From: Hyaloperonospora brassicae
Lineage: Eukaryota > Oomycota > Peronosporomycetes > Peronosporales > Peronosporaceae
NCBI GenBank assembly: GCA_947650285.1
Contig: CANTFL010001264.1
Span: 400,487 to 464,486, forward strand
Direction: 5' to 3'
DNA length: 64,000 bases
Under the pieces are notes generated by a model. That model made no database searches and had not been told where the DNA came from. It was given only the letters and a program-made list of their open reading frames with translations. Each line of letters begins with the position of its first letter. The first letter of the stretch is position 1. Positions 10,879 to 25,934 of the stretch are shown one piece after another. A program made the position numbers and the translations under genes.

Positions 10879-13800
10879 GTTGAATATTCGGACCGTCCAA
10901 TATATAATTACTTGTTTATTGCATCATCTGGCTATCATAGATTTTTAAAGAGGATAAGGACTTAAGAAAGCCCCACACTTTTACGAACGATTGATCGACA
11001 ATGGCATCGGTGTATACCACAAGACCGGTCAGAATTAAGAAGATACATCCGCGGGGTCGCTTAAGTTAATTAATGTGTAAATTCAAGACAAAAAAATATA
11101 TGATAATTTGAGACTTTGCGATACTTGAAATATGGTCATTCATCTTTTACATATTGATCCAAAATACAACCTGGACTTAAAGCTATAATATAACGTAGCG
11201 CCGGATTGATGCATAGAATAAGACTATTTGCTTTCTTTGCTTTCAAATCTATACAGACGCCGGCTTTTTTTTATACATAACAATAAAACTTAATTTCTCC
11301 AACTCGGCTTAATTTTGTAGTTTTATCATATGGCGTAGACCTTTAGAGTTGACAAACTTATGAACTATGCGCTGTGAGACATAAGATCGTACTTTACCGT
11401 ATCGATTGTATTCGTTATATATTATATCAATGTTTAACGTGTTTAAACTTTGATATTGCTATAAGGAATTTATTGCTGATCTTTGAGAAAATTTCGCCAT
11501 TTGTGACTGATCCTTCTTACTAACTAATTGTATAAAAGGCTATCTAGAGGCGAGGTCGTTTAAACTAGACAAGGTAATTGTTTTTTAACCAGGGCGTAAT
11601 TGTGGAATAGTCTATATAAAATATATATATAAAATGCCAAATTCCCGCTAACTGCATCGGATTCATTCGGGCGAAGCCAATTTACTCTTTGACGCCTCGA
11701 TACATGTATTAAATTACAAAAATGTTTTGCGAAAATATCAAATTAAAGGTTTAAGGGTTTTTTTTAATGAGGAAAAAGGCGGATATAGGAACTCTTCAGA
11801 TGTTCAAAAAACATCATGCAAATTTATTGCAATAGAATGTAGTAGGAATCTGTAATGTAGGAGAATTTGTATCAACTAAGGTGAAGAAATACTTGGATGA
11901 GCTACATATGGGAGTGAAGCTATAGATACAAAAAAGTAGAAGTCAGAATATTAGAGTAAGTTTTACAACGAAAGAAAATAATCGATAATTAAGTATATTT
12001 ACGTTAAAATAAATACTTGTAGAATTTGATCGATTGCGATTGCACAAATAAATTGTGTTCGGGCAAGACCATTCCTTATATACTGCTACGGATGATAAAT
12101 TATCATAAACGGCCTATTTACCTGCAAATTGGCTACGACGCTGTTATCTTGTTGGGCATATTTCACCTAAAAATAGTCTGAATAATAGAGTACTAGTCTT
12201 CAACGTCGAAAATAGTCTTGAAAAAATGATTTGGTTCAATATTCAGATCGCAATGCCCTGAATAAATTTTACTACATATATTTTAAATGATCGTTTTTAC
12301 CGGGTACCAGATTGCGACCGCCACTTATTCGACCGTTACTTTTTCTTCGTTGTCAGAGCATAATATTCTATTGTAGGGATCCGGATGTCTAACGTGTCAT
12401 TGTTCATACACATAAAGAGCGTGTGTCGGCTTCAATATTGCTTGGAAGGGCCAATCTCCATGCGCAAGGTACAAGGTGGCAAGTTTATCTATCTCGTGTG
12501 ACGCAAAGAAGCTTGTAACGACTTGTTTATTATACTGAGCCAACGTTATTGATAATACAACGTCAATTGACGACACCCACCGAGGCTTATCTGCGAATAG
12601 AAGAAGGGTTATGAGTATACTTGCGCCAATGTTTTATATATATTTCTTCAAGATATTAACAGTTAACGTATATCGGTGTCCAGCTATGCTACAAACTTCA
12701 GGCTGACTCCTCGTGACGGCCACGGGAAGAAATCAGCTACAACCCGAGTACACGGTAGCGGTATCAAGTACTCGATTATCTAGTGCACTATTGTTCTTGT
12801 CTTTATGCTGTAGCCTAGATGAGAATTTATATTTCAAGTAAGTTTTCGGTTTATTTTGTAATCCGATCTCACAATCATATTGATAGGTTCCTTTTCTCTT
12901 CAAATAATGTGGATACGGACGAGTCCTACGATGAGAAGGACAATATAGGAAGGTATTCGATAGTCATCTTATTCTCCATTTCTAAGATCAAATATAATTA
13001 AATCGACTTAAAAACGCTACTGCGAATACACGACGACAAGTATTAACCATTTAGACGGAACGAGCTGGGAGTTTTGGATTCTGTAGGTCAAAATACCCTT
13101 AAGGCCCGATGTGTCAAGGCTTAAGGGTTAATCTTCACCTTTTTCGCAAGATGCGAATCACTTAAGACCCCGCACTGAAGAGAACCACGATTAATTATCA
13201 AATAAATAAATCGATCATTATAAATTTTGACGTGGCAATCTTATACAATTTAGGCGTGGCGGGCAGCGAGGTGGTATTGCTCGAATGATTGAGAATAAGT
13301 ACTATTTAAGCTTGGCGAATTGTACCTCAGTGTATTTTTCATCCTTTATGAAATTATCTTTGACACCGTCATATAATGTGAAGTTTACTGAAGACCACAT
13401 ACATTAAATGATTGATAAAACAACTGTTATTGTATATGGCTATATCACGCTAAAAGGCCATATATGCGCGTCTGTTCTGGATCAAGTTTATTATCGAATA
13501 TTCTTGATGGTATGCTGTCGAACGCATCGCTCTCGCCGTGTGAGCAGATATGTATTATCTTTGCAGGACACAAATCGTAGCGTGCAGACTACGACCATAC
13601 CTGGCTTATGTATGTATATAATGAAGCGTATAGCCGGTATTTAATTAACATAATATATAGGTATTTTCGAATTGTGCTTCCTCATTGATTACAAGCAAAG
13701 TTTGGCTCCACGATCCCGCGAGGTTTATAGAACTAAATGTTAAAATATAATTGACGATCAATGCTTCATGCGATACATTTGAAGCATATAATCATGTGGC

Positions 13801-14372
13801 GTTCTCTACATGTTAAATAGATATACCCCCTACCTCTCAAACAAATACATTAAGTAAGCAATTCTGTACGATATGCCTGCATTGCATTAGTGAAGATCAA
13901 GTAATACTGCGGACGGTGAGATGTTAAATCGACGTTGGCGCAAGGCCTTTATTAGCAGAGTTTTTTAGTTGGTATTGCAGACAAATCATTCATATTTATC
14001 GCTCGACTGCAAGCCGGTCATCCTTATTATCCAAATTTTACATCTATGCGTATTCCGCAATTATATTTTTGATACCGAAGATGTAGCGCTAGAAAATAAT
14101 CCATTTAATTATCTTTTGCACGCAAGCTCCAGACCTTTTTGAAAAAGATCGTAAAATTCTCCTGGAATGTGTTGAAAGGCCGGATTGCATTTAGGTCAAC
14201 GTAGACGTCGACTGCATTGGTCTTGCTCAAGATGAACGGGGTGAAGATGGTGGCTGGTAATCGCCTAAGTATATACGTCTGGTTGATAATTACAGCTTAT
14301 CGGCTGACGCAACGCGTCTTCCATGCTGCGGTAGCGATTCACTACTAGTTTTATTGCGTTCAGTCGCTGTTG
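10879..14372. other. AT-rich gene-free block
   Basis: Very AT-rich with no convincing ORF, no domain and no tandem array. The longest frames are a few dozen codons of low-complexity composition. Confidence 0.6.
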
Positions 14373-14822
14373 TGTGAAACCTATAACGAGAGCTTGTTAG
14401 AAGAAAGTTATTATTGAGCGTAATGGCAATAAGAAAATTTTAAAGAGTATCCATTTAATAATATCACGAATAATACTGTTATTTTAGATATGACATACAG
14501 GACTAGGTATTGGCTGACATTGAGATGATATCAATCTACGAATCGCTACTGGACGCGCGCAAAGGGTGGTGAGTAGACGTCATCATGCGTCTGGTTAATT
14601 TTGTATAAAAATAAGTCAGGCCAAACAGAGGGACAAGCTTTATACGACTTATTTGTATAAAATATCAGTTTTAACTTTTACTACTAAACATATTTATCGG
14701 TATCGATCCTTTCTTTATGCGCGTACGGTGTATGTTAGTTAACAAGAATTCCATATTTATTTGGACTCGGTGAGATATTATTACGCACTGACGGCAGTGC
14801 GTAGTTTTAGTGCCTCGTTACA
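14373..14822 (+). repeat. Ancient solo LTR of the element 2 gypsy family
   Basis: It aligns along its length with the 443-bp LTR at 45395-45837. It begins TGTGAAACC and ends GCCTCGTTACA. The best preserved core is GGGTGGTGAGTAGACGTCAT near 14567, and the segment CAATAAGAAAATTTTAAAGA near 14427 also aligns. Divergence is heavy, clearly greater than for the other copies, and no internal element sequence flanks it. This is the oldest member of the family in the window. Confidence 0.7.
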
Positions 14823-17800
14823 GAATACGCTACGGCGTCCAAATCGCGCGATATACGATAAAAGAAAAATACACGAAAGTAATATGTAGAGACGTCACGG
14901 AACTGATATGCTTTTTTTTATTGTTCAATCCTCTTAATGTTCCGTTATATATCAAACTTAATATCTTAATTAAAATGATGATCATATTGTACTCTATACA
15001 CGCCGTTGTAGTAGCTGGAGATGGGATTTTAACATAGATAACCTCATGAAGCCAAAAATATGAATGCGTAATATATAGTCTTTGGATGAGAAAGAATGTT
15101 GTTGAAATTTTAATATATTGCCTCACACATCCAGACTGACACTGCATATATATATCAATTTTAGATGCAAGCAAATATTGGTGTTTAGTTGCGAATACCA
15201 TCAGCTTTGATTTGGATTGGTAATTGTAATGGAACGTGGGTCCAGTAATGTTGATAAGCTATATGAATGGAAGAAGCGAAATTTCGTCGGTCGTATGCAA
15301 ACGTAAAGTAGGATTTGAGTAAAAAGACTAGTTATGAAAATTTAAATCCAAGACAAATTAAAACAGTCCAATGATGCGAAAGAAAAAACAGGGGGGTTAA
15401 GCTTGCATCCACGAACACCTGATAATGATCAAAAGAGATTTTACAAATTGCATCATCCAAGACGAGATGAGTGCGAATATGCTTGTGTGAAATTAGGATT
15501 GCATTACCCCAACAATTTACGTCATATCCGCACAGATCTCTTCATGTGATATAATTTAGCAGCATCGATGTGGAATATGGCAGAAGTGCTGGAAATTGAA
15601 GATGCGAAAGGGAAAGAACGGGTAAAGCGCAATTTGAGTTGATAATATGCATATTGAGGCAAAATATCGCGTGAATTTGATGTAGACTATATGCGTGCTG
15701 CACGCTACGCAGATGACGTATTTCACATCATCTATATAGAGTTGGAGCTGGCATGACATGTTTTTACCATCGGAATAATTTTGAAATTTTCTGAACCCGA
15801 CTTATCTGGCTGACAAAAGGCTGATTTTTAGTTTGCTTTTGGGCTCCTGAACGTCGTTGTTTGATATTTCTTCACCACTAAAATGTTACTTTTTATGACT
15901 ATTAAGCCTTTCTTTACCCTCAACGACGACAAGAATCAGAAAATATTATAATAATTAACAGGTAATGAGTGGATCATCAGCATAAGTGGAGTACACTAAA
16001 CGGATCTTTCTTTTTTAATCAATTAAAAACACAGACTTCTACATATCGAATACTCTCAATATCTAGCTATAATTCGAGAGGTCCAACCTTGTAAAACTCT
16101 ACAACTCACCAAATGTAGACAATGGAAAGGTTTGTAGTGTCACAGAGAGCGACGCCAACAACACAGAGGCGGTACAGACCATAGATTGATTATCGAAATA
16201 TTCAAAATAAAACCATAACATCATCAAGTAATTCATATATAAACAAACAACCCGATGTATCGACAAGAATTAATTTGAGTTTACCTCCACAGTTTCTAAC
16301 ACACACTAAGAACGAAATTTTGTATGACGTGATCGCTGTCAAGACGTACAACCAGCAATACAGCTGGATATGTATCTGATGTGGACTATATAGTTGAAAA
16401 TACATCTGCCGTGAATGGGCAACAAATTACATCTGATCTTGAGGCACGAATAGACATAATTGTATAAAAAGTGATTTACTAGCTTACATGATCACGATTA
16501 TTTTTTTTCAGGATATACTACTCGACCTCGAATTAAGATGGAATAAATATGTCTTCTCGACTCTTCCAAAGACTCGCCAAATATTTTTACACCAGACCCC
16601 GATTGTAACTCCATGTGTGAAAATGAATCTCCCGTCCTCAAATAATTTTAATCAGACGCATCGAACTTTTCTAGGTCAACGAAAGGCTGCGAGACTACTT
16701 AAGCGGCCGGAGGGCAATTGGGTCAAGTACGATAGACGTATGAGTAAAAAAGGTTCATACTATATTTAGGTAGCTAACTACGTAATTCTCTTAAACGTAA
16801 TGAGATTAAGGGGTCTTTCGGCTAAATCGACCCATTTATGCTATATTTGACACGTACTAGCTATGTCTCAATCGAGTGTACTGCCCTATTGAAGAGTAAA
16901 TAGGGTGATATATGGTACCTGAAGCTCTTGCCCAACTTAATATTGTACTGGAACCAGTACATAGTCGTAAATTAGTGCAGCTTATTATCCCACACGTTGG
17001 TACTGTTTGTTTGGTATTACTACTACAAAGGTTATAAAAAAGCTTATAAAGGATACGTATAAAGGTTTCGCGCTTGATAAAGATAAATGTGTTCATGCAT
17101 ATACAATTTATCAATGCATCGACAATTGAGCCTGACTAATCCAACCATGTCTACCTATTGTTGTAACGAGAATCAATTTTTAGTTAGTTGCGTACAATTC
17201 GAGCTTTTTATCGATAGAGGCGTAACTAGTCTGTTATATATCGAATATTGTCATAGTTGTGCAGGCAGCTGGCAGTATTAAACTTGATAGTTAGAACCTA
17301 TTCTTAGTAGCCCATTAGACACGCACGTCTTGTTTAAAGTGGAAGAAGGAATTGTGACCTTGCAGGCAATATACGATTGCCTTAGTCGCTTGTATTCGGA
17401 ATAATAGTGTATATTTATGGGATAAGATAGTCGCTCTCTTGGAAGAGAACAAGACTGGTCTGTTAGCAATCACCCTATAGAAAATGACCGTGCCACCGAA
17501 CAAGGTTGCTGTACCGACTTTTGTTCATTACGTGCAGTTTTCGATAATATTTTTCAAAACTTATCGATCACCGCGCAATGTTGTCTACTGAAATGGTGTT
17601 GTAAAAAGTTTTGGCCTTACTTATCAGGATGACCAAATAAATGTGAAAGATCACACAACGCTTAAAAATATTAAAACCTCAAACGTTAGTTGAGCGAAAT
17701 TATCGATGTACAATTGTAACAGAATCAGCACAATTCTAACGATTATGATATCATTCGGAAAGAGATACAACATTTGGCCTCCGAACGAGAATATACCAAT

Positions 17801-20350
17801 TATTTGCGACAAGATGAATTTTACAAGTAGCTTTATGACTTCGTTACGTTTAAATAGTATCTTTTCAACAAAATAGGCTGTCCGAAAACGTAGGATGCGT
17901 ACGTTCAATTTGTGGCTAGTAAACTGTGTACGCAAACGAATAAAAATTTCGATGGGTTGGACAGTTAAATAATGCTGACAGCGGTTTCCATTGCGTGTCA
18001 AGTTCGGCGAAACGTTAATTATTGAACTAGGTCTCCTTCATCGATTTCGAAAACGTTTATCAGCCTACCCTATTAAATTAAGGTGTCAACGATCACGGTA
18101 TCGGTCCAATTACTCCTAGTTTAGGTGGAATACTTGATTTTATCGTTAGCGCTCTCTAGTTAGCCATATACGTACTGATAAAATACATTTTGTTGACATA
18201 AGCGTCTCCATCTAGCTAGCATTGTAGCTGCCGAAAAAAAATTATGGAACCATTGTCACTGACATACATAATAATGTATGCTTTCTCGCTATAGCTATAC
18301 AAACCGTCCTCAATGCATCTGTTACAGCGGTAGAGATATATATCTCGTCGACGGCATATGATTGGTGAAATTCAGTCGTTATTTTTTTTAAATTAATACG
18401 TTTCGCTGTCTTCATTAAGGATCACATTTTATCAAATATGGGATTTGTGAAATGCGTAGACAGTCCACAGATCCACCAAATGCGTGGTTACGTATGCAGT
18501 AATTCGACACTAGAAAATTTTGAAACCTTATAATCGAAACTTTACATTCAAAATAAGCGAACGAGTCGTCACAATATTTCTTCGAAATGTACGATTGACA
18601 CATTTTATCTGCTTATATATCTCAAAAATGTGTAAAGCCGATATTGGCAGTTTTGAATCAAATGGCATTATATTTAGCAAACATTAATCACTGCACCAGC
18701 CGAGAAAACGAAATAGAATTAAGCTCATTTGACATTCCTGGGGTCATATTACCATGGAGGTTTTACAAATAAGCCTATCGTTCTGATACAATTGATCCGT
18801 TAACGACATGAGTCAATCATCGTATTTTAATTAGCAATAGCATGATTAATATTGCAGATCACCTCGCAATTTCATCGTAAAACTTATATTGAAGTACTTT
18901 AAGTGGACTATTACTACTTTCAATGGAGAAGAACGAGTCAACAAAGGCGCATGCATAAGAACCAGATTCCTACTATTGACGAGCATGAAGAGACAGTATG
19001 TACTTGCGAATTGATAAATAATGGTGTGGACACCGGATTTATATGGATCGTAAAATATTCGTCTTAAGACTGGGACACATCAAAATGAGTACGTTATAAA
19101 GTTATACAATTGTTATCTGTCGCAGATTGCACAATTGGTTTCACGTACACGTGATGTGTCGCCGGATCCAATTGTACATCCTTGTTTTCATCTCGGATGA
19201 TCTTCGAACTAAAAACCTATCAATTGCTATTGATAAATTCAAAAAATGGCGAGATGAAGGCAAAAGTTACTCCATCCTACCCAAAAGTTTTTTAGTACTT
19301 ACAATTTATCTGCTGTTTAAAATTCTATACAAAATAAGATATCTATTGACGTTGTATTAGTAACCGTATCCCCACAAAAAAATCTTCGGTCGGAGGCTTG
19401 CGATATATACTTTATCTGTTTTAATGTACCCATGGTTGGTATAAAGAGTCCTCTATGACGCACATTAGTGCGTCGGCGCGAAGCACATCTGTGGCTGTTA
19501 TTTAGTGGTGGTGGATTATTGGGTAGAAGATACCATACAAGAAAAACAGGGTTCATTTAAAAATAATTATATATAAATTGTATGAGAAGATAGTGGGCAT
19601 GCGTGATGACGCAATATCCTATGGACGATCTGAGGCGAATATCTAAAACTATCTGTATGTACTCATGGTAATTACGGATTTTATTCCAGGCAGTATCTTG
19701 CTCTAGTCTAATAACAAGGTAATCTAATTGTAGCAGATGCAACTGATAAGTGACGACGCGCTCTACTCAGTAAATATCATATTATATATAGCTCAGTAAA
19801 ATGAAAATGATGCCGTCAGAGTAGACATATACTTGAGTGTATCGGCCTGGAAATACCAATAAGCGAGATTCGCCTATGAGAATATATGTCCTATTTCAAT
19901 AGTTTCTATACTTGGCGCTTCAAGAATACTAGTTTTTCTAGTTACATAATTCTATACAAGAATTTTAATTATTCAATATTTTGCGATCTAATGTGCATTT
20001 AAGCATACAAATTCTAAAAACTTAAGGTTCGTTAATTGTTGATAAAGACCAAAAGACGATTGGCTTGATCATCTCAGGTTCAGAGCATATGATCTTTTAC
20101 CGACAATGCACCCTAGAAGTGATGTTACGCTAACTGCTGATGAGGGATACGCGCATAAGTGTATGGCCTATTTTGAACGTGGTCCGTTGGAATTTCACTT
20201 GCCATCACATCCATATCCAAAGATAAAAAAAACTTCAAAGAACTCGGTGCAAGATAATAAACCAATATTAATAGAATTGGTAGGCATCATTAGCACGTGA
20301 TTGGAGCTTCTATTATTTTAATTGGCATCATCATTCAGCAATCAAATCCC
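14823..20350. other. AT-rich gene-free block
   Basis: Uniformly AT-rich with no recognisable domain or RNA gene. The longest frame (14830-15201 minus, 123 codons) is a low-complexity Ile/Tyr/Leu translation of AT-rich DNA and is not supported as a gene. Confidence 0.6.
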
Positions 20351-20621
20351 AGAGGATTCCGCAGGGGATACTAGCTGCCGTGAATGGGATATATGTCTCA
20401 CTCACAGAATATTGTGAGCGCGGTTTATCAGATAAATGTAAAAGCGGATGTCATCTTCATAATATTTGATCCACGCGTTAGGAGTATCGTTATTTGAGAC
20501 GGCATGATGCATCAATCTACTCCTGTTTAAGCTGTGATCCATGCAATAAGATTTACCTCACACTGCGATTTAGGGACCAATCTGGCTTGCAATTTAGATT
20601 TTAAACAATGTGAGAAAAATG

Positions 20622-20690
20622 ATGCGGGTTTTAGAGTTCTATATCGATGATATCATCTTACTTGACGTCATCTTGTATAAGACGATCTCA
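20622..20690 (+). pseudogene. Possible Ty1/copia reverse-transcriptase scrap
   Basis: A short frame reads VLEFYIDDIILLDVIL, which resembles the catalytic YVDD motif and the hydrophobic strand after it in Ty1/copia reverse transcriptases. It lies in a patch (about 20350-21330) that is less AT-rich than its surroundings, as expected for an eroded insertion. Only about 16 residues support the call, and I could not extend it into neighbouring RT motifs. Confidence 0.3.
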
Positions 20691-21329
20691 TGCACTGTGA
20701 TCTAGGGATGAAACAGTCACAGAAACCTCGTGTATACCCCCGGATACCATGCAAAATTGAATCTCGGTAGACAAAGGCTACACTTAGTAGTCTGCGACTA
20801 CGATCGGACAGAGCTTGGTCAGAAATAGATAAATGCTTTCATTTGGTGACATTTCATGGGACATCGATGTACTCATACGAGCACATGTGTTGTTCCTCTT
20901 CTATGGTAGCAATTCTCAGTTTATAAAGTCAGGTAGATACAAAAACCACGAAGAAGATCAGCTTGATATTTGTGACTAACAGTGAAAGATATCTCCAAAC
21001 CCCTCAACTGCGATTAAACGCAGCGTTCAAGATCGTGAGACGACTCAAGTGGTCAGAAGTCTCGCAAGTTAAATCGTCTATTTTGGACTAGGCGATCTCA
21101 CTGAAATTAACGGGACTGACATCAAGTAATCTTCCTACAAGCAAACACGTCGTCATCCGAAGATTTCGATACACTCATTAATGCATGTCAAGCGCGGCCA
21201 ATTTACCAAATCGAGACTAGTCCTAAGAAAGAGTGCACTAGCCCTATTGACAGACACAAGGTAAGCGAGGACGCGTATCACATGAGGGCTAATTATCCCT
21301 CCGATAGATACATGTCTGGGCGATATTGG

Positions 21330-24300
21330 CTATTGAACACCTCAATGTAGTATGATCGCCGTCCACCACAACGTATACGTGTAGGCTTTTACACAGAAAA
21401 GGTAGGATGCAAATATATGAATTTACGCTATAAATTGGCTTTATTATATTGGATAGGCTGTGCATACATACATCGTACTAATTTGTTGACAAAGTGGTAA
21501 ATATTGATTAATAACACATTATTTAAAGCCGAGTTTTCATGAGTTATTACCCATTTAGTATCAGGCAGATCGCACGGCACAATATTAAAGGATACAACTT
21601 TTAAATTCGAAACAATATTTATTGCGTATCGTCTTTTAAGAATTTTCCTCTAAAATCGTAAACGTTTATTTTGAGTCACCGCATCGATAATGCTTCCGTC
21701 TATTGGGATCTAATAAAGTTCGGCAATGGTAAGATATAGTAAGGCTTATGGAGTACAGACAAAGCATCCGCACTACGCGACAACTACGCATTATTGCACT
21801 CTTTTTGACTTACATACCAGAAAAATCCCTGTTATAGCATTACAATGATATCCTACTTTTACTAATAAATGAGGTAAGATACAATCCAGACTGAAAGCGA
21901 CTACTCCCGAGCTGTTTACTACCGAACTATAAATATTCTATTGTTTTTGAATTTCAAAGTACTATTGCGCTTATTATATAGAAGTTTTATTGTTTAAGTA
22001 ATTTTCAGATAAGGAATTGACTCCTTAACAATCTTCATCGTTTAATTTTTTTTATTCTGGTGTGATTGACTTACTAATAATAGGTCTTTTGTGGGTATCT
22101 ATCTTGTCGGCCTTAGATAAGAAAATAGTTCTGTCACTTTTGGGCATTTTATTGTGTGATCTATGTATGCGTCCACAAAAAGCTCTGCACATATCTCGGT
22201 GTAATCAAATGGCTGGACCAGTGAACCTTCGGCGTTGCATATGTCTATTGAACCGGCCACTGGCCGAATCCAAATTGTATGGATCAACTTCACTTAGGCA
22301 TTGGGCAGTCATGCTTACGACCAAGTGATGCCATCGGACTAACTTACAGAATATCAGCACTATCAAAAAATCTCTTACATTAATACCGATATGATGATCA
22401 GGCGGCAAACATCGTCGTATTCATACTACTTTTTTTGCTCGGAACTCGAAATTTATTAAAGCAAAGATGATGTACAAATTTTCGAATAAGTAGGAAGTTT
22501 CTTCTCTTTTAGGGGTCTAGTGACCCACAGAATTGGACCTAAATGAATATAGCGCCTCTTCAATCAAAACAGGTATTCGCTAATACATCGTCATCTAATT
22601 CACAAAGTATTTGTTACCTGTAACCTTAAAATTGACGCCGAAGAGTAATTTATCAACTCAGAAGCATATAAACACATAAAGAATACATAAGAAAACTTAA
22701 AATATGATACTTATGCAACAAATTACACCGTTGCTGGCCCAGACTCAAATTTCCCTGACCAAACTGACGTTATATTTTCTGACATTGTTGCTACCGAGTT
22801 ACGACTCGGTAGAACAAGACGGATCATCACTCCAGAAAGCTCTTGACAGAATAATCTCGACCGTGTTGTTACATCAAATATTATCTTTGAAGAACTATAA
22901 GCATTGGCGATTGTAATGTCTTCTTCTACTTTTTACATTCTGCTACGGACGAATTCGCAAAGCGTTTCCGTTTATCTGCCTGTAACAATAATTTATAGAT
23001 GATGTCGTTTCCTTGCTCTGGACTACAAATAATCCATGAGCTTGTCTCAGCGCAAATTTTATAATCTGAAGGCTTTCTACACGCCAAGAATCTGCAAGTC
23101 CTCAATTTTATAGCTCCAAGCCGAACAGATGGGCATCGATAGGTACAAGCGGTAGACCCGGTATAAGTCCCGTATTCAACTGTATTTATATGTCTGGAAG
23201 CCGTAGCTCAACTCTACAGAAAAGCGGATATGCCGTTTGGGAGTGGTATAGTTGCTTTACTTTACTATAGCAGCTATTAAAGTTTCTAGAATAAATCTTT
23301 CCAACTTGCAAGGTATTTAGTATCTGTTGCTGATAGTTAACTAAAATTACATGGTCTATGTGCTTTAATATGAGCGCTTTAGCCCCTTTGTTACGTTTAT
23401 TGGGTCAATGCAAATTGTGTTCCCCTGTATATAGTAAAACGAGGCTGTATGGTCCCGTCTAACCCGGAAAAACGTAATATCAAAGTCAGATATCGACTCC
23501 TCTAGTTGATTTGACTTTTAATTTTGTAATCTGACTGACTTAGTAACGTCATATTACGACAGTATTTAAGGTACCATACTGAATGTACAGTTTTATTGGT
23601 GACCACCCTGTTCTCTTAATAGCTAAGGACGAAGCGTATATTGTTAATTAATCTAATATTACTGTTTTTACGTTGCAGTAATCTGATGTCAAAAAAACAT
23701 AATTATTAAATCAGATTTGCTCCTCTTCTATTAGTGCGTACGACACGGTTATATAGCATGTGCATTGGAGGTAAGTATACATGATCAAACGCAGCCCATT
23801 CCGTTTCACCTGATATGGCGAAAGCCGTATATATTAAGTGATAAAATTTATATCATCTTCACCAAACACTTATGAGTCAAATTAATTGGTCGTGGACTTA
23901 TGACAAAACACGAAGTGTGTTTAGATAAAACGAAAAATCGATACTTTATACAACATAGCACGATTGGCCTCCGCTTACCACAGTGCGGGCAGATATTTCA
24001 AAATCTACCTAATAATGTGCGTACGGGATTGCCAAATTTTAAAATATAAAATGCTGAACGTCATACGAATAATTTATTTACAATGACCAAACTTTTTCAT
24101 CAATTATATGATATCTTACCTAAAGAATGCAAAGAACAAATTTTTATGTATCTACTTCCTCTTCGACACTTGTGTGAGTCTGTAATGAATCAGTTGTTGA
24201 AATTAATTCGAATGTCTTATAGAAACAAATGATTGGAGCGGTGTTGAAAATTAATTACAAAGTCATTTTTCATACAAACGTTTTTAAACACGTCATATAT

Positions 24301-25550
24301 AGCATGATGTCAATAACTTAAAACTGTTCACATTTTAAATTTAGCAATAAATGAACGTTAATTATCTCCCCTATTCCATCTATTTTCGACCATAGTGGGC
24401 CTAATCCAAAGCGTTATTTTTAAATCTAGGAGTTACTACCATAAATTTTTGAATGCTAAATGCTTTGCCTAATGGGGTCCGAAGAAGATGTTTAGTTACT
24501 CTCAGTCCTAAAAATGCTTGATGTAATGTAACCTATTTCACTTGACTGAAGGAGGCGATAAGACGATTTCTATCACCGCGACATGCAGAACTTGAAAGTG
24601 GGAGTTGAAAGGGTTTGTGCAGAGTTTCCTTTCGATAAAAAAATAGGTTGTGTAACGCAGTGAATCAGTGCTGCGAGCTATCAATAACAATCTAGTAAAA
24701 AGTTAGCTGCTGTTAGGGTGCCTTTCGCCTTTACCAACATATGGATGCTACTCATCATGCCCCTTACTAACATAACCTAATTATACATCTGTATCTTGGC
24801 AACCAAGCAAACATGATTCAAACGTTACCGATCCTGCTCTGATAGTAATTTATACCGAACTCAGATGCGATAAAACAGTTGCCTATCATCTCGATGTTCT
24901 GAGCTTTTTGATGTAGATGCTTGATGTCACTTCATTACTGAATGCAATTTTCAGCAGTTTTGCATATAAGCACGGAATATTGCAATTTACCATGGCACGC
25001 TGTGATGCATTTGTGACGACCATAATACGTTAAAGTTGAGCTTCGAAAGAAATTAAAAGTTAAAATACTTACAATGGCGTTACAAAAAATGTCATGGACG
25101 TACGGAATGATGTAGAAGTAGAATGCGTAAAATTATCGTACCAAATTACTTTCGAAACATCCACCAAAATTTTAAATATATGATTTGCTAAATAAAACTT
25201 TGTACGACAATATCTAGAAGGACTCTTCACAAACCTATCGATAACCTATCTAATATTTTCGTGCTCATTACAGGGTGTTGTGTTCATACGATACCTTTCG
25301 ACCTATAATCAGGCTTTAATGAATCAATACGGGCTCAGGGCGGCAAGCTCGACAACTCTAGGCTTAATAACTGTCGTGGGTGTCGATAGTTATTAACTCT
25401 CGACTAATTGTAAGACGTCACTAATTGACGTCATCCATTAGATGTCCTCTGCATAAATTAGTCAGACTTGCATACCTCTGGTGCCAAAGTGATCCTTGAC
25501 TAGTCCAGTTTAAAGGTAGCGCTCTGTGTATGTACGAGTGTTTATATGGC
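21330..25550. other. AT-rich gene-free block
   Basis: No supported gene. A strong hairpin sits at 22785-22817 (separate entry), and a 9-bp inverted pair TTAATAACT/AGTTATTAA occurs near 25363-25397. Otherwise I see nothing. Confidence 0.6.
22785..22817. other. Strong isolated hairpin in AT-rich DNA
   Basis: CTACCGAGT (22791-22799) and ACTCGGTAG (22804-22812) pair perfectly around a 4-base TACG loop. The stem continues outward as TTGTT/AACAA after one bulged base. No T-run or helitron-type CTRR end follows at the usual distance, so its role is unknown. Confidence 0.6.
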
Positions 25551-25564
25551 TGTGTGTATGAACA

Positions 25565-25934
25565 CATGTATGTATGGGTATGTATGTATGGGTATGTATG
25601 TATGTATGTATGTATGTATGTATGTATGTATGTAGAGATGTATGTATGTATGTATGTATGTATGTATGTATGTATGTATGTATGTATGTATGTATGTATG
25701 TATGTATGTATGTATGTATGTATGTATGTATGTATGTATGTATGTATGTATGTATGTATGTATGTATGTATGTATGTATGTATGTATGTATGTATGTATG
25801 TATGTATGTATGTATGTATGTATGTATGTATGTATGTATGTGTGTATGTATGTATGTATGTATGTATGTATGTATGTATGTATGTATGTATGTATGTATG
25901 TATGTATGTATGTATGTATGTATGTATGTATGTA
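25565..25934. repeat. TATG tetranucleotide array
   Basis: About 370 bp of nearly pure TATG units, with two TATGGG-type variants at the left edge, one GAGA interruption near 25634 and one TGTG variant near 25841. Tetranucleotide arrays of this purity are young and unstable in length. Long open frames on both strands here are artefacts of a repeat with no stop codon. Confidence 0.95.

Noticed and set aside
14830..15201. 123-codon minus-strand frame
   Set aside because: Low-complexity Ile/Leu/Tyr composition typical of AT-rich non-coding DNA, overlapped by another frame on the opposite strand; no domain.
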